Origin: Oscillospiraceae bacterium
GTDB lineage: Bacteria; Bacillota; Clostridia; Oscillospirales; Acutalibacteraceae
Assembly: GCA_029012165.1 (NCBI GenBank)
Contig: JAQXLO010000274.1
Span: forward strand, 1-5,214
DNA length: 5,214 bases
Direction: 5' to 3'
Shown here: positions 1-4,882 of the stretch, in pieces
Position numbering within the stretch: position 1 is the first letter of the stretch
How the letters are laid out: every line of letters begins with the position of its first letter
The notes under the pieces: generated by a model
Database searches by the model: none
What the model was told of the DNA's origin: nothing
The model's input: the letters and a program-made list of their open reading frames with translations, nothing else
Program-made: the position numbers and the translations under genes

Positions 1-875
1 GGCTCCATGCGGTGCTCGATGCCGCCGAAATTGTGGATGCCGCCCTCGATGGCGCTGTCGCAAACGCCGAGGGCACGGGCAGCGGCGGCGGCGAAAAAGA
101 TGTTTTGTGCATTGTGCTTGCCGGGGAGACGGGGATTGTGATTTGCAAGGGAGGCGAGGAAAGCATCCGGCGCATCGTAGCCGATGGGAATGCTGCGGGC
201 AGCAATGGTTTTCGTTTGCAGAAACCGATTCAAGCCGTCCACGTCCCCGTGGATAAAGAAATCCTCTGCCCCTTGGTGGGCGGCAATGTTCCACTTGGCG
301 TTGGCGTAGCCGTCGAAGCCGTCGTAGTGGTCGAGGTGCTCGGGGAACAGGTTGGTAAAAACGGCGATGTGGGGAGAGCGGCGCATAAATTCCAGCTGGT
401 GGCAGGACAGCTCCATGACGATGACCTTGCCGGCGCAGTCGTCGAACACGTCCAGCACGGGAACGCCGATGTTGCCGACTAAGTGATGGGGCACCTCGGC
501 GGCTTGGAGGATCTCGTGGATCAGGGTAGAGGTGGTGGTTTTGCCCTTGGTGCCGGTGATGCCGACACTTACGCAGGGCGCAAAGCGCAGAAACAGGTCG
601 GTCTGGCAGGTGATCTCGGTGCCCTCGGGAATAGAAACGCCGACAAAGGGAATGCCGGGGGACTTAAGCACCAAGTCAAATTCGCCCATGTGCGCCATGT
701 AATCCTCGCCGAAGAATCCGGGAAAGCCGTCAATGTGAGGATCGTTTTTGTCGGCAAGGGCGATATGGGCGTCGGGCGCATTGGTTTGCAGGAATTGCAG
801 GGAGGAGCGACCCTCACGACCCATGCCGAGGATGAGGATTTTTTTGTGGTCGAGATAATCAATCCGTGCAGACAA
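1..875 (-). CDS. murD: MurD-type UDP-MurNAc-L-Ala:glutamate ligase, probably MurD2 (3' end cut by window)
   Basis: Cytoplasmic Mur ligase that joins glutamate to UDP-MurNAc-L-alanine with ATP during peptidoglycan precursor synthesis. The first 291 codons are visible; the family is about 450 residues, so most of the C-terminal domain lies outside. Seen in order: Rossmann-like loop GMGREG (residues 17-22), KSPGI (71-75), P-loop GITGTKGKTTT (105-115), ELSCHQLEF (155-163), TNLFPEHLDHY (174-184), AKWN (193-196), KHNAQN (253-258), and GIEHRME at the edge. The start is TTG at 875-873: AAGGAG lies 10 nt upstream, and the first in-frame ATG falls inside the nucleotide-binding loop. It overlaps the end of the upstream murL-like gene by 17 nt, so translational coupling is likely. 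The P-loop has Lys where MurD usually has Asn (GTNGK), and SCHQL replaces the usual SSFQL. Given the MurL neighbour, I infer an MurD2-like enzyme using L-Glu; a standard D-Glu-adding MurD remains possible. Confidence 0.88.
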   Translation of the reverse strand, partial: MSARIDYLDHKKILILGMGREGRSSLQFLQTNAPDAHIALADKNDPHIDGFPGFFGEDYMAHMGEFDLVLKSPGIPFVGVSIPEGTEITCQTDLFLRFAPCVSVGITGTKGKTTTSTLIHEILQAAEVPHHLVGNIGVPVLDVFDDCAGKVIVMELSCHQLEFMRRSPHIAVFTNLFPEHLDHYDGFDGYANAKWNIAAHQGAEDFFIHGDVDGLNRFLQTKTIAARSIPIGYDAPDAFLASLANHNPRLPGKHNAQNIFFAAAAARALGVCDSAIEGGIHNFGGIEHRME

Positions 876-2217
876 AGTCGTACATCTCCTTCATGAACCC
901 CTGAAATTCAGGCGGGATATTGTGGCTGTCGTTGAAGTCGTTCAGCGGGTCATCGGCGGTGAATTTTCCGTCGCACAGCGTGAGCAGACAGGGCAGAGGC
1001 TTGCCGGCGGATCTGTACTGTGCGATGGTGCGGCACAGGGCGGCACGTACCTCCCGCACCGTACCGATGCACTCAAAGGGCTTGACAGGAGAGAGCCCGC
1101 AAAGCCCTTGAAAATCAACGGAAAGAGAGGGCTTATCCAGAAGATTTTCGCCGAAGATCTCGATCAGTTTTTCCTCGGAAAGGAACGGCGAAAGGATGCA
1201 GTATACGAACAGACACTTTGCACAGTTACAGCACCAGATGTTCTTTTTGCTGCCGGCGTTGCAGCTTTTGAAAATGCCGTGGAACTGCGGCAGGGCGGCG
1301 AACTGTTTGGCGATCTGCAATTCGTTGAACGGGCGCAGAAGACTGAAATAGCGTACCGGCATATGCAGTGTGTACTGAATGTAATTGGAGAAGTCCTGTT
1401 CAAAGGCGTAGGACTTGGAATACTGGTGGTTGATGTCGGTGCCGCAGATGTTGGACTCATTGGCGCTGGACTCGTTGGAGAGGACGATCTCCCCGGCACC
1501 GATGAGGTAGGCGCAGTAGAGGGAGAGAAAGGCGACGATGGCGGAGAAGGGCGTGTGCCCGTTGAGAAAGCCCTCTTTGTTCAGCCGCAGCAGCTCCGGG
1601 TCGATGGTGCGGTAGGTGCGGATCATGCGGCTGTCGGGCAGACCGGCGGCACGCAGGGTGTCGGTGCGGGCGGGCTGGTCGTTGACGGTGAAGCCGAAAA
1701 TGCGCTCCCGCTCGCTTTGCAGCAGGGAGAGGGTGACGGCGGAATCCTTGCCGCCGCCTATGGGGACGATGTGCAGACCGCTTTTGTGAAAGTCACATTC
1801 CGGGAGCGTGACGTTCTCGGGACAGCGGAACTCCACAAAGGATTCCGCATCTGTTTGGATGCCGTTGCGGTAGAAAAACTCCCCCAGACCGTGGTACCAG
1901 AGCTTTTTCCACCACCGTTTCTGTTCAGCGGTGAGGGCGCCGCAGCGTACCTCAAACACGGGGGAGCAGACCGCCTTGTAGTAGCTGACAGCCTCCACCA
2001 GCCCGAGGGAAAAGACGATGGCACGGGCGGCGGGGGAATCGAATATATTTATGATGTCGAGATTTTCGGTGACGATGCGTGTCTGCGGGCGGAAGCGGCA
2101 AAGCCCGTCGAAGGAGAAGTCGAAGGACAGCAGAATCCCGTCACAGGTGCGGGAAATGTCGTAGCCGTTGTAGGCAAAGACAGGATATTGACGGCGCAGG
2201 GAATGGAAATCGTGCAT
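859..2217 (-). CDS. murL: UDP-N-acetylmuramoyl-L-alanyl-L-glutamate epimerase (MurL-like PP-loop protein)
   Basis: 452 residues, matching the roughly 450 of the Xanthomonas MurL family from memory. MurL uses ATP and Mg to activate and invert the terminal L-Glu of UDP-MurNAc-L-Ala-L-Glu, giving the D-Glu form needed for peptidoglycan. Visible motifs: PP-loop GGGKDS (154-159), GHTPFSAI (220-227), SNESSANESN (248-257), NHQYSKS (263-269) followed by FEQDF, and a cysteine cluster CCNCAKC (329-335) that could bind metal. There is no signal peptide or membrane segment, so it should be cytoplasmic. The start is ATG at 2217-2215 with GGAGG 8 nt upstream. It is the first gene of an operon with the MurD-type ligase, which overlaps its last codons; pairing with a MurD is the expected context of MurL. 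The alternative is an unassigned PP-loop ATPase of the QueC/TilS/asparagine synthase type, but the NHQ-SKS and SANE motifs and the partner gene favour MurL. Confidence 0.83.
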   Translation of the reverse strand: MHDFHSLRRQYPVFAYNGYDISRTCDGILLSFDFSFDGLCRFRPQTRIVTENLDIINIFDSPAARAIVFSLGLVEAVSYYKAVCSPVFEVRCGALTAEQKRWWKKLWYHGLGEFFYRNGIQTDAESFVEFRCPENVTLPECDFHKSGLHIVPIGGGKDSAVTLSLLQSERERIFGFTVNDQPARTDTLRAAGLPDSRMIRTYRTIDPELLRLNKEGFLNGHTPFSAIVAFLSLYCAYLIGAGEIVLSNESSANESNICGTDINHQYSKSYAFEQDFSNYIQYTLHMPVRYFSLLRPFNELQIAKQFAALPQFHGIFKSCNAGSKKNIWCCNCAKCLFVYCILSPFLSEEKLIEIFGENLLDKPSLSVDFQGLCGLSPVKPFECIGTVREVRAALCRTIAQYRSAGKPLPCLLTLCDGKFTADDPLNDFNDSHNIPPEFQGFMKEMYDFVCTD

Positions 2218-2225
2218 AGAAAATT

Positions 2226-2230
2226 CCTCC
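2226..2230 (-). promoter_or_regulatory. Ribosome binding site of murL
   Basis: GGAGG on the minus strand, 8 nt before the ATG at 2217-2215. It fixes the murL start and excludes the in-frame extension upstream, which would run through the promoter and the inverted repeat. Confidence 0.85.
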
Positions 2231-2241
2231 AGTCTGCCAGT

Positions 2242-2270
2242 ATTATAGCAGAGAAACGGTGCAGATACAA
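2242..2270 (-). promoter_or_regulatory. SigA promoter of the murL-murD operon
   Basis: On the minus strand, -35 TTGTAT (2265-2270) and -10 TATAAT (2242-2247) are separated by exactly 17 nt. TGC directly before the -10 makes it an extended -10 promoter. The start point would fall near 2235, giving a leader of about 18 nt before ATG that contains the GGAGG site. No operator or attenuator is visible between promoter and gene. Confidence 0.82.
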
Positions 2271-2302
2271 GGGGAAAAGCGTCGGAACGGGCGGCAATTT
2301 AA

Positions 2303-2398
2303 TTGGTTCATCACGGAAAGTTTGGAGATAAAAAGTTTCGCTCAAGTCTTTTGAAAGGCCTGAGCTTGCGGATTCCCCGACTTTCCGTGATGAACCAA
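2303..2398. repeat. 96-bp element with 19-bp perfect terminal inverted repeats
   Basis: TTGGTTCATCACGGAAAGT (2303-2321) is perfectly repeated in inverse orientation at 2380-2398. The interior holds a second, imperfect hairpin (CTCAAGTC at 2341-2348 against GGCCTGAG at 2357-2364). AATTT occurs just outside each end (2296-2300 and 2399-2403) and could be a target duplication, though AT-rich sequence makes chance likely. It sits between the terminator of the VTT gene and the murL promoter, and contains no credible gene. It could be a small MITE, a REP-type palindrome or a structured RNA; copies elsewhere in the genome would decide. Confidence 0.6.
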
Positions 2399-2404
2399 AA
2401 TTTT

Positions 2405-2440
2405 GACCGCCTTTCGGTACCGGGGTACACAAAGGCGGCC
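2405..2440 (-). terminator. Probable terminator after the VTT/DedA-like gene
   Basis: Arms 2405-2414 and 2431-2440 pair over 10 bp (GCCGCCTTT against AAAGGCGGT core, one G-U), with a 16-nt loop that can itself fold through GTAC. It begins 23 nt after the stop codon. The following minus-strand sequence is CAAAATTTTGG, a weak and interrupted U-run, so termination may be incomplete. Confidence 0.55.
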
Positions 2441-2463
2441 GTTAACTATTGTGTGCCGTTTTT

Positions 2464-3132
2464 TCAGCTCTTTTTCTTTTTGCGCACGGCGAGGATCACC
2501 AGCACGACCGCCGCAACGGGCAGTGCGCACAGCACGGCAGTGATGATGTATTGCATGGGAATCAGCTCATAAATGCCGTAGCCCAAAACGGTCAGCACGA
2601 TGACCCGGGGCAGGATGCCCAAAAGGGACATCAAAAAATAGGACGGAAACGCAAACCCGGATGCGCCGAAAAAGAGACTGCCGAAGTCGATGGGAAAGGA
2701 CGAAAACCGCAACAGGAAAACGAAGGCGAAGCGTCCCTTGTGGCGCAGCTTTTCCAGCTGTGCGTAGCCCTTTTTGTCCCGCAGCATTTTGTCCACCTTT
2801 TCCCCACCGAGGAAGCGTCCAAGAAAGTAGGAAACCGTCACTTCCACGGCGATGCCCAAGCTGTTCAGCAGTACGGCGAGCGGCGTGGAGAACGCCATCC
2901 CCACGGAGACATACACCAGCGAAGCGGGTATAACAAAAACCAGCCCCTTGACGGCATACACCCCCAGCACCACCGCCGAAGCCGTCCAGACCGAGGACGC
3001 CGAAGCAATCAGCGCACGCACATCCAGATGGGCAAGGGTGTCGTAATTCAGGAGAATGACGGCAAACAGCACCACCGGCACCGCGATTTTTGCGGCGATG
3101 AGCAGGGTCTGTTTGATTTTGCATTTTTCCAT
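2464..3132 (-). CDS. VTT/SNARE-associated (TVP38/TMEM64, DedA-like) membrane protein
   Basis: 222 residues, a typical length for the VTT (PF09335) family. Hydrophobic stretches at about 10-30, 48-80, 83-106, 136-158, 162-186 and 193-215 indicate an integral membrane protein of five or six segments. A short basic N-terminus and a C-terminal RKKKKS tail probably lie in the cytoplasm. Family features seen are SYFLGRFLGG (101-110), an amphipathic charged stretch (111-135), and the LLRFSSFPIDFGSLFFGAS region (140-158), which corresponds to the conserved R-x-x-P / G segment. Relatives act as lipid scramblases or undecaprenyl-phosphate/phospholipid translocases; the substrate here cannot be read from sequence. 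I chose the ATG at 3132-3130 because GGAGG lies 9 nt before it. The open frame continues upstream to 3594, but only as a shadow of the hydrolase gene. It has its own consensus promoter, so it need not be co-transcribed with the hydrolase. Confidence 0.87.
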   Translation of the reverse strand: MEKCKIKQTLLIAAKIAVPVVLFAVILLNYDTLAHLDVRALIASASSVWTASAVVLGVYAVKGLVFVIPASLVYVSVGMAFSTPLAVLLNSLGIAVEVTVSYFLGRFLGGEKVDKMLRDKKGYAQLEKLRHKGRFAFVFLLRFSSFPIDFGSLFFGASGFAFPSYFLMSLLGILPRVIVLTVLGYGIYELIPMQYIITAVLCALPVAAVVLVILAVRKKKKS

Positions 3133-3140
3133 GACACGCA

Positions 3141-3145
3141 TCCTC
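3141..3145 (-). promoter_or_regulatory. Ribosome binding site deciding the VTT gene start
   Basis: GGAGG on the minus strand, with 9 nt to the ATG at 3132-3130. An in-frame ATG (MRVMEK) begins immediately after GGAGG with no spacing, so it cannot be the start served by this site. Confidence 0.75.
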
Positions 3146-3165
3146 CGTCCGGGTAAGATATACGC

Positions 3166-3194
3166 ATTATAGGGGAAACGGAAAAGTTTGTCAA
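3166..3194 (-). promoter_or_regulatory. Perfect-consensus SigA promoter of the VTT gene
   Basis: TTGACA (3189-3194) and TATAAT (3166-3171) on the minus strand with exactly 17 nt between them. The expected transcript begins near 3159, leaving about a 27-nt leader. The -35 lies only 33 nt after the hydrolase stop codon and is embedded in a short palindrome (3186-3201). Confidence 0.9.
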
Positions 3195-3201
3195 CACAAA
3201 C
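3182..3201 (-). terminator. Short palindrome overlapping the -35; weak terminator or operator
   Basis: GTTTGT (3196-3201) - GTTG - ACAAAC (3186-3191) on the minus strand forms a 6-bp hairpin followed by TTTT (3182-3185), 25 nt after the hydrolase stop. It is the only terminator-like structure there, but the stem is short and AT-rich. It also covers most of the TTGACA of the next promoter, so it could equally be a repressor site. Confidence 0.35.
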
Positions 3202-3226
3202 CCTTGCAAAACGGGCGCATGGACTT

Positions 3227-4195
3227 TCAGTTTTGGAAACGGATCTGTTCCCCTTGCAGCAGGGGATAGCGCACCAGCGTTTCGCCGTCCAGATTTTCCC
3301 GGTGCATATCCACCGCCGTGATTTGGTGGTTGTCGTAGGTGGTGTAGTAATAGATGCCCTTGTCCGCATTGCAGCAGGAAGTGTAGATCGTGATCTCATA
3401 TTTCCCCTGCGCCACTTCACAGCAGCCACGCTGTTGATCGACGGAGCCGAGGATGTGGAAAAACTGGCTGACGCTCTGCGTTTCCGTGTCGTCGGACAGG
3501 GAATGCATCTTCGTATACGCCACCCGCACAAAGCGGGACTGGGAGGACAGATCCCCCGGCAATCCCAAGGCGCCCATGCCCCGGCTGTAGGCATTCAGCG
3601 GAATGCTCCAGCAGTTTTCCGGCTGCTTCGGGGAAAGATTCCGGTAATTGTTCAGTGCGAACATCTGCTGTTCAAAGGGTGGATTGTTGGTCAGCACCCC
3701 AACGGGATTGTCGTACACTTTCAGTCCGTCCCGCACACACTCCACCGTGATGGCTTCGTCCCTGTCCGCTATGATCCAGTGCAGCTGGGCAACGGGCAGC
3801 TGTTCGCTGTATGGCTCGTCCAGAATGTTCATGCGGGACAGCAATGCCCGTGCTTCCCGGACGGTTGCGCATTGTCCGAGAATCCACGCAATAAACTCAA
3901 ACTGCGCCACGTTGTCGCAGTTTTCCGCACGCTTACGGTAGCAGGCGTTGCCCACAAAATTCAGTCCCGCAACGCCCAGACCTTTTTCGTTGATCCCGTC
4001 ATAGAACAGCGGGTCGTTCCCGGCGACATACGCCATGCCGATGATGGCATAGTGGCTGTCCATGCTCCCCGCCGAGCGGAACCGCAGCGGGAAATTGCGG
4101 GGCATGATCACGACCTCATCGCCGTAGGAGAACTCATAGTCCAGCGTTCTGCCGAAGTAAAAATCCTTTGTCTTGTATGTGGCTGCCGTACACAT
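3227..4195 (-). CDS. bsh: Bile salt hydrolase (choloylglycine hydrolase family, Ntn hydrolase)
   Basis: 322 residues, close to the 315-330 usual for bile salt hydrolases, which cleave the amide bond of glycine- or taurine-conjugated bile acids. Met1 is followed by Cys2, the N-terminal nucleophile exposed after Met removal. The rest of the catalytic set known from the C. perfringens enzyme is present: Arg16 and Asp19 in FGRTLD, Asn79 in AGLNF, Asn170 in VLTNNP and Arg221 in SSQSRFVR. The C-terminal KGIYYYTTYDNHQ and HRENLDGE segments also match the bile salt hydrolase branch. Asn79, rather than the Tyr found in penicillin V acylases, favours bile salts as substrate. There is no signal peptide, so it is intracellular. 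The start has GGAGG 7 nt upstream, and the gene has its own promoter. The alternative is a broader linear-amide hydrolase acting on penicillin V or N-acyl compounds. Confidence 0.87.
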   Translation of the reverse strand: MCTAATYKTKDFYFGRTLDYEFSYGDEVVIMPRNFPLRFRSAGSMDSHYAIIGMAYVAGNDPLFYDGINEKGLGVAGLNFVGNACYRKRAENCDNVAQFEFIAWILGQCATVREARALLSRMNILDEPYSEQLPVAQLHWIIADRDEAITVECVRDGLKVYDNPVGVLTNNPPFEQQMFALNNYRNLSPKQPENCWSIPLNAYSRGMGALGLPGDLSSQSRFVRVAYTKMHSLSDDTETQSVSQFFHILGSVDQQRGCCEVAQGKYEITIYTSCCNADKGIYYYTTYDNHQITAVDMHRENLDGETLVRYPLLQGEQIRFQN

Positions 4196-4229
4196 CGCAG
4201 TCCCTCCGTTTCTGATTTTTCTCCCGTAT

Positions 4230-4258
4230 AGTATAGTACAAACAGCGGCGTTTTACAA
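4230..4258 (-). promoter_or_regulatory. SigA promoter of the bile salt hydrolase gene
   Basis: Minus-strand -35 TTGTAA (4253-4258) and -10 TATACT (4230-4235) with a 17-nt spacer. The start point is predicted near 4223, about 28 nt before the ATG. The -10 lies in a TACTATACTATAC repeat, so a register shifted by 5 nt is also possible. Confidence 0.72.
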
Positions 4259-4351
4259 CATTTTTGGGAGGTTTGCGGCTGTTCCTTTTGTTTCTTGGAT
4301 TTTGTCATTAACGGACAATCTTTCAATGATATATCCTTTGTATGCTTCCAA
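4253..4351 (-). other. Possible small ORF or gene remnant (32 codons)
   Basis: A TTG-initiated frame encodes 32 residues beginning LEAYKGYIIERLSVNDK, with a protein-like pattern of alternating hydrophobic and charged residues, and ends at TAA. It is preceded in frame by TAG four codons upstream. The only GGAGG nearby (4373-4377) lies about 21 nt before the TTG, too far for normal initiation. The stop coincides with the -35 of the hydrolase promoter. It may be the tail of a decayed gene, or chance. No family is recognised. The rest of the spacer (4259-4416) shows only a 10-bp inverted repeat. Confidence 0.2.
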
Positions 4352-4353
4352 CG

Positions 4354-4407
4354 CTTTTCGCTATTATGTATTACCTCCAAATCCCTAAAGGCGTCTGTAG
4401 CGAAAAG
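4354..4407. repeat. 10-bp perfect inverted repeat in the tRNA-bsh spacer
   Basis: CTTTTCGCTA (4354-4363) and TAGCGAAAAG (4398-4407) are perfect inverse copies separated by 34 nt. There is no U-run after it, so it is not a terminator. It might be a remnant of a small palindromic element or a binding site. Confidence 0.4.
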
Positions 4408-4416
4408 TGAAGAGGC

Positions 4417-4453
4417 AAAAAGCAAGCCCCAAAGGTTTGCACCTTTAGGGCTT
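4417..4453 (-). terminator. Intrinsic terminator of the tRNA-Thr/tRNA-Tyr transcript
   Basis: A 13-bp stem (AAGCCCTAAAGGT at 4441-4453 with ACCTTTGGGGCTT at 4424-4436, one G-U pair) with a GCAA tetraloop, followed by GCTTTTTGCC. It starts at the base immediately after the encoded CCA of tRNA-Tyr. Confidence 0.93.
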
Positions 4454-4538
<85 letters not shown>

Positions 4539-4564
4539 GTATATAGTATTTTGGTATCGAGGGA

Positions 4565-4640
4565 TGGAGCTGGTGGACGGACTCGAACCCCCGACCTGCT
4601 GATTACAAATCAGCTGCTCTACCAACTGAGCTACACCAGC
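4565..4640 (-). tRNA. tRNA-Thr (anticodon UGU)
   Basis: 76 nt including an encoded CCA. The acceptor GCTGGTG pairs with CACCAGC, with U as discriminator, as in other Firmicute tRNA-Thr. The D-arm is GCTC/GAGC, and the anticodon stem GCTGA/TCAGC encloses loop TTTGTAA (anticodon TGT). The T-loop is TTCGAGT. The T-stem reads GGGGG against CCGTC, giving a G-G mismatch at the central pair (51-63) and a G-U at 50-64, which is unusual for a functional tRNA. Confidence 0.95.
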
Positions 4641-4669
4641 AATGTACAATCCGTTCGGAATGCTTGAAT

Positions 4670-4698
4670 ACTATATCACACTTTTTCTGATTCGTCAA
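4670..4698 (-). promoter_or_regulatory. Strong SigA promoter of the tRNA operon
   Basis: Minus-strand -35 TTGACG (4693-4698), 17-nt spacer, and -10 TATAGT (4670-4675) preceded by TGA (extended -10). The start point is expected near 4663, with a leader of about 23 nt before tRNA-Thr. Two A7 tracts (4701-4707 and 4713-4719) lie directly upstream, 12 bp apart, resembling an UP element. Confidence 0.85.
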
Positions 4699-4700
4699 GC

Positions 4701-4719
4701 TTTTTTTCAAACTTTTTTT
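4701..4719 (-). promoter_or_regulatory. UP-element-like phased A-tracts
   Basis: AAAAAAA at 4713-4719 and at 4701-4707 (minus strand), separated by GTTTG, ending 2 nt before the -35 of the tRNA promoter. Tracts about one helical turn apart at this position are what the RNA polymerase alpha C-terminal domains bind at stable-RNA promoters. The distal tract abuts the palindromic element at 4721. Confidence 0.5.
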
Positions 4720-4720
4720 A

Positions 4721-4882
4721 GGGCAACACCGCACAATTGGGGTGTGCGGATTGCGAAGTAAGATTTTTCGTCAGGTTGTACAGAAATTTCGCCGACTTGC
4801 TGACGCAAGTTAAGGGATTTTTGTGCAATCTGACGGAATAAGATTCAAGCAAGGCGTGCGCCGCAATTTGTGCGGTGCTGCC
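4721..4882. mobile_element. 162-bp near-palindromic MITE-like element flanked by TTA
   Basis: GGCAACACCGCACAA (4722-4736) faces TTGTGCGGTGCTGCC (4868-4882), 14 of 15 positions matching. Similarity continues inward over both arms (for example CGTCAG at 4769-4774 against CTGACG at 4830-4835) to a central perfect hairpin, ACTTGC-TGAC-GCAAGT (4795-4810). The whole unit is therefore one imperfect palindrome without a gene. TTA borders each end (4718-4720 and 4883-4885), as a 3-bp target duplication would. The right-hand TTA is also the stop codon of the AI-2E family gene on the minus strand. A non-autonomous transposable element is the best explanation; a REP-type repeat or structured RNA is possible. 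Confidence 0.68.

Noticed and set aside
12..896. Plus-strand open frames opposite the MurD-type ligase
   Set aside because: They are antisense to a clear Mur ligase with full motifs, have Ala/Gly/Val-rich low-information sequence, and no ribosome binding sites.
922..2331. A 469-codon plus-strand open frame opposite murL
   Set aside because: It is long only because of GC-biased codons in murL. It has no recognisable domain, and it runs across the murL promoter and into the inverted repeat.
2049..2432. A minus-strand frame of 127 codons spanning the inverted repeat and the murL start
   Set aside because: It crosses the terminator, the palindrome and the promoter, and enters murL in a different frame. 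It is best explained as read-through of non-coding repeat sequence.
3133..3594. N-terminal extension of the VTT gene to 3594
   Set aside because: The extension is out-of-frame hydrolase sequence. The GGAGG site and the consensus promoter lie just before the ATG at 3132.
4108..4425. A minus-strand frame of 105 codons between the tRNA terminator and bsh
   Set aside because: It covers the bsh promoter and overlaps the bsh start in another frame. It has no ribosome site at its start and an irregular composition.
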